A stretch of 6,081 nt of DNA, taken from the NCBI GenBank assembly GCA_003218815.1, contig QHON01000076.1:1-6081 (forward strand), given 5' to 3'. The translations under genes were made by a program, and so were the position numbers. Below the pieces are notes generated by a model, which searched no databases, was not told the DNA's origin, and saw only the letters and a program-made list of their open reading frames with translations. Numbering within the stretch: the first letter of the stretch is position 1; each line of letters starts with the position of its first letter. Positions 5,905-6,081 of the stretch are shown here, one piece after another. This DNA comes from Verrucomicrobiota bacterium (GTDB lineage: Bacteria > Verrucomicrobiota > Verrucomicrobiia > Chthoniobacterales > UBA10450).

Positions 5905-6081
5905 TTATCCGGCAAGTCTCGCTCGATGAAGATGTCGGTCTTTAATCGCACTTTGGTCCATCCCATGTAATCTGTTCATCTGCGTCCGTGCCGTGACCTT
6001 GCCTTCCGGCCCCACCATGCTTGCCATGAGAAGTGTGACGTGGCCACCACCACAGCCTGCATCCAGGCACTTCATTCCTTT
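5905..6081 (-). pseudogene. Partial, apparently degraded SAM-dependent methyltransferase
   Basis: A minus-strand frame enters from the right edge and stays open to TAA at 5907-5905. Its first visible part reads KGMKCLDAGCGGGHVTLLMA followed by SMVGPEGKVT. This is the SAM-binding motif I of class I methyltransferases (LDAGCGGG) plus the helix and the 'VGP.GKV' turn before beta-2. In an intact enzyme the next residues should be like G-x-D with an acidic SAM-ribose ligand. Instead this frame reads ARTQMNRLHG. The next frame gives TDADEQI (5989-5969), as if one G were missing from GG at about 5991-5992, but it then stops after TWDGPKCD. The remaining ~150 residues of a methyltransferase are absent, because glgP begins at 5859. 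The fragment is therefore truncated as well as frameshifted, or the assembly is wrong here. The N-terminal part lies beyond the window. Confidence 0.6.

Noticed and set aside
5880..5920. Possible sigma-70 promoter for glgP on the minus strand (TTGCCG, then TTAACT after 16 bases)
   Set aside because: The -10 element matches only about three of six consensus positions, so it cannot be told from chance.

Overview
The window looks like chromosomal DNA from a Gram-negative environmental bacterium. The evidence is two genes for exported proteins, one of them an outer-membrane beta-barrel ending in Phe, plus a TTG start codon and one strong Shine-Dalgarno sequence. The proteins resemble those I associate with soil Verrucomicrobiota (Chthoniobacterales-like). 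That placement rests on protein style only and is tentative. I see no tRNA, rRNA, CRISPR array, insertion sequence or phage gene.

Layout. The plus strand carries a compact run of four genes. First is the 3' end of an inner-membrane transporter, probably MFS/DHA2 (2-139). Four bases later comes an exported alkaline-phosphatase-superfamily phosphodiesterase of the nucleotide pyrophosphatase type (144-1754). A small membrane-anchored protein with an HPCSLCH motif follows (1751-2167); its TTG start overlaps the preceding stop. After a 113-bp leader with competing inverted repeats comes an outer-membrane beta-barrel protein whose mature N-terminus begins CDLCGC (2281-3318). Facing this run on the minus strand is a glycogen/alpha-glucan phosphorylase gene, glgP (5859 down to 3350). 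Upstream of glgP on the same strand is a piece of a SAM-dependent methyltransferase gene that enters from the right edge and breaks down (6081 to about 5905).

How the parts may work together. The two cysteine-motif proteins (1751-2167 and 2281-3318) are the best candidates for a functional pair at the cell envelope, perhaps for metal or redox handling. This is inference from adjacency and matching Cys motifs. The phosphodiesterase may be coupled to them only at the level of translation. glgP belongs to storage-glucan breakdown and is unrelated.

The main anomaly is that glgP is broken near its 3' end. The catalytic part, including the PLP lysine, is intact. The conserved C-terminal beta-domain continues in the -1 frame from about 3565 to 3350, and a stretch of roughly 16 codons appears to be missing at the junction. 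The methyltransferase fragment also changes frame, right after its SAM-binding motif, and then loses similarity. The two lesions lie in the same transcriptional direction about 2.4 kb apart, so either gene decay or assembly/sequencing errors must be considered. I found no convincing novel defence, mobile or RNA system. The most unusual non-coding signal is a perfect 22-bp palindrome inside the phosphodiesterase gene.
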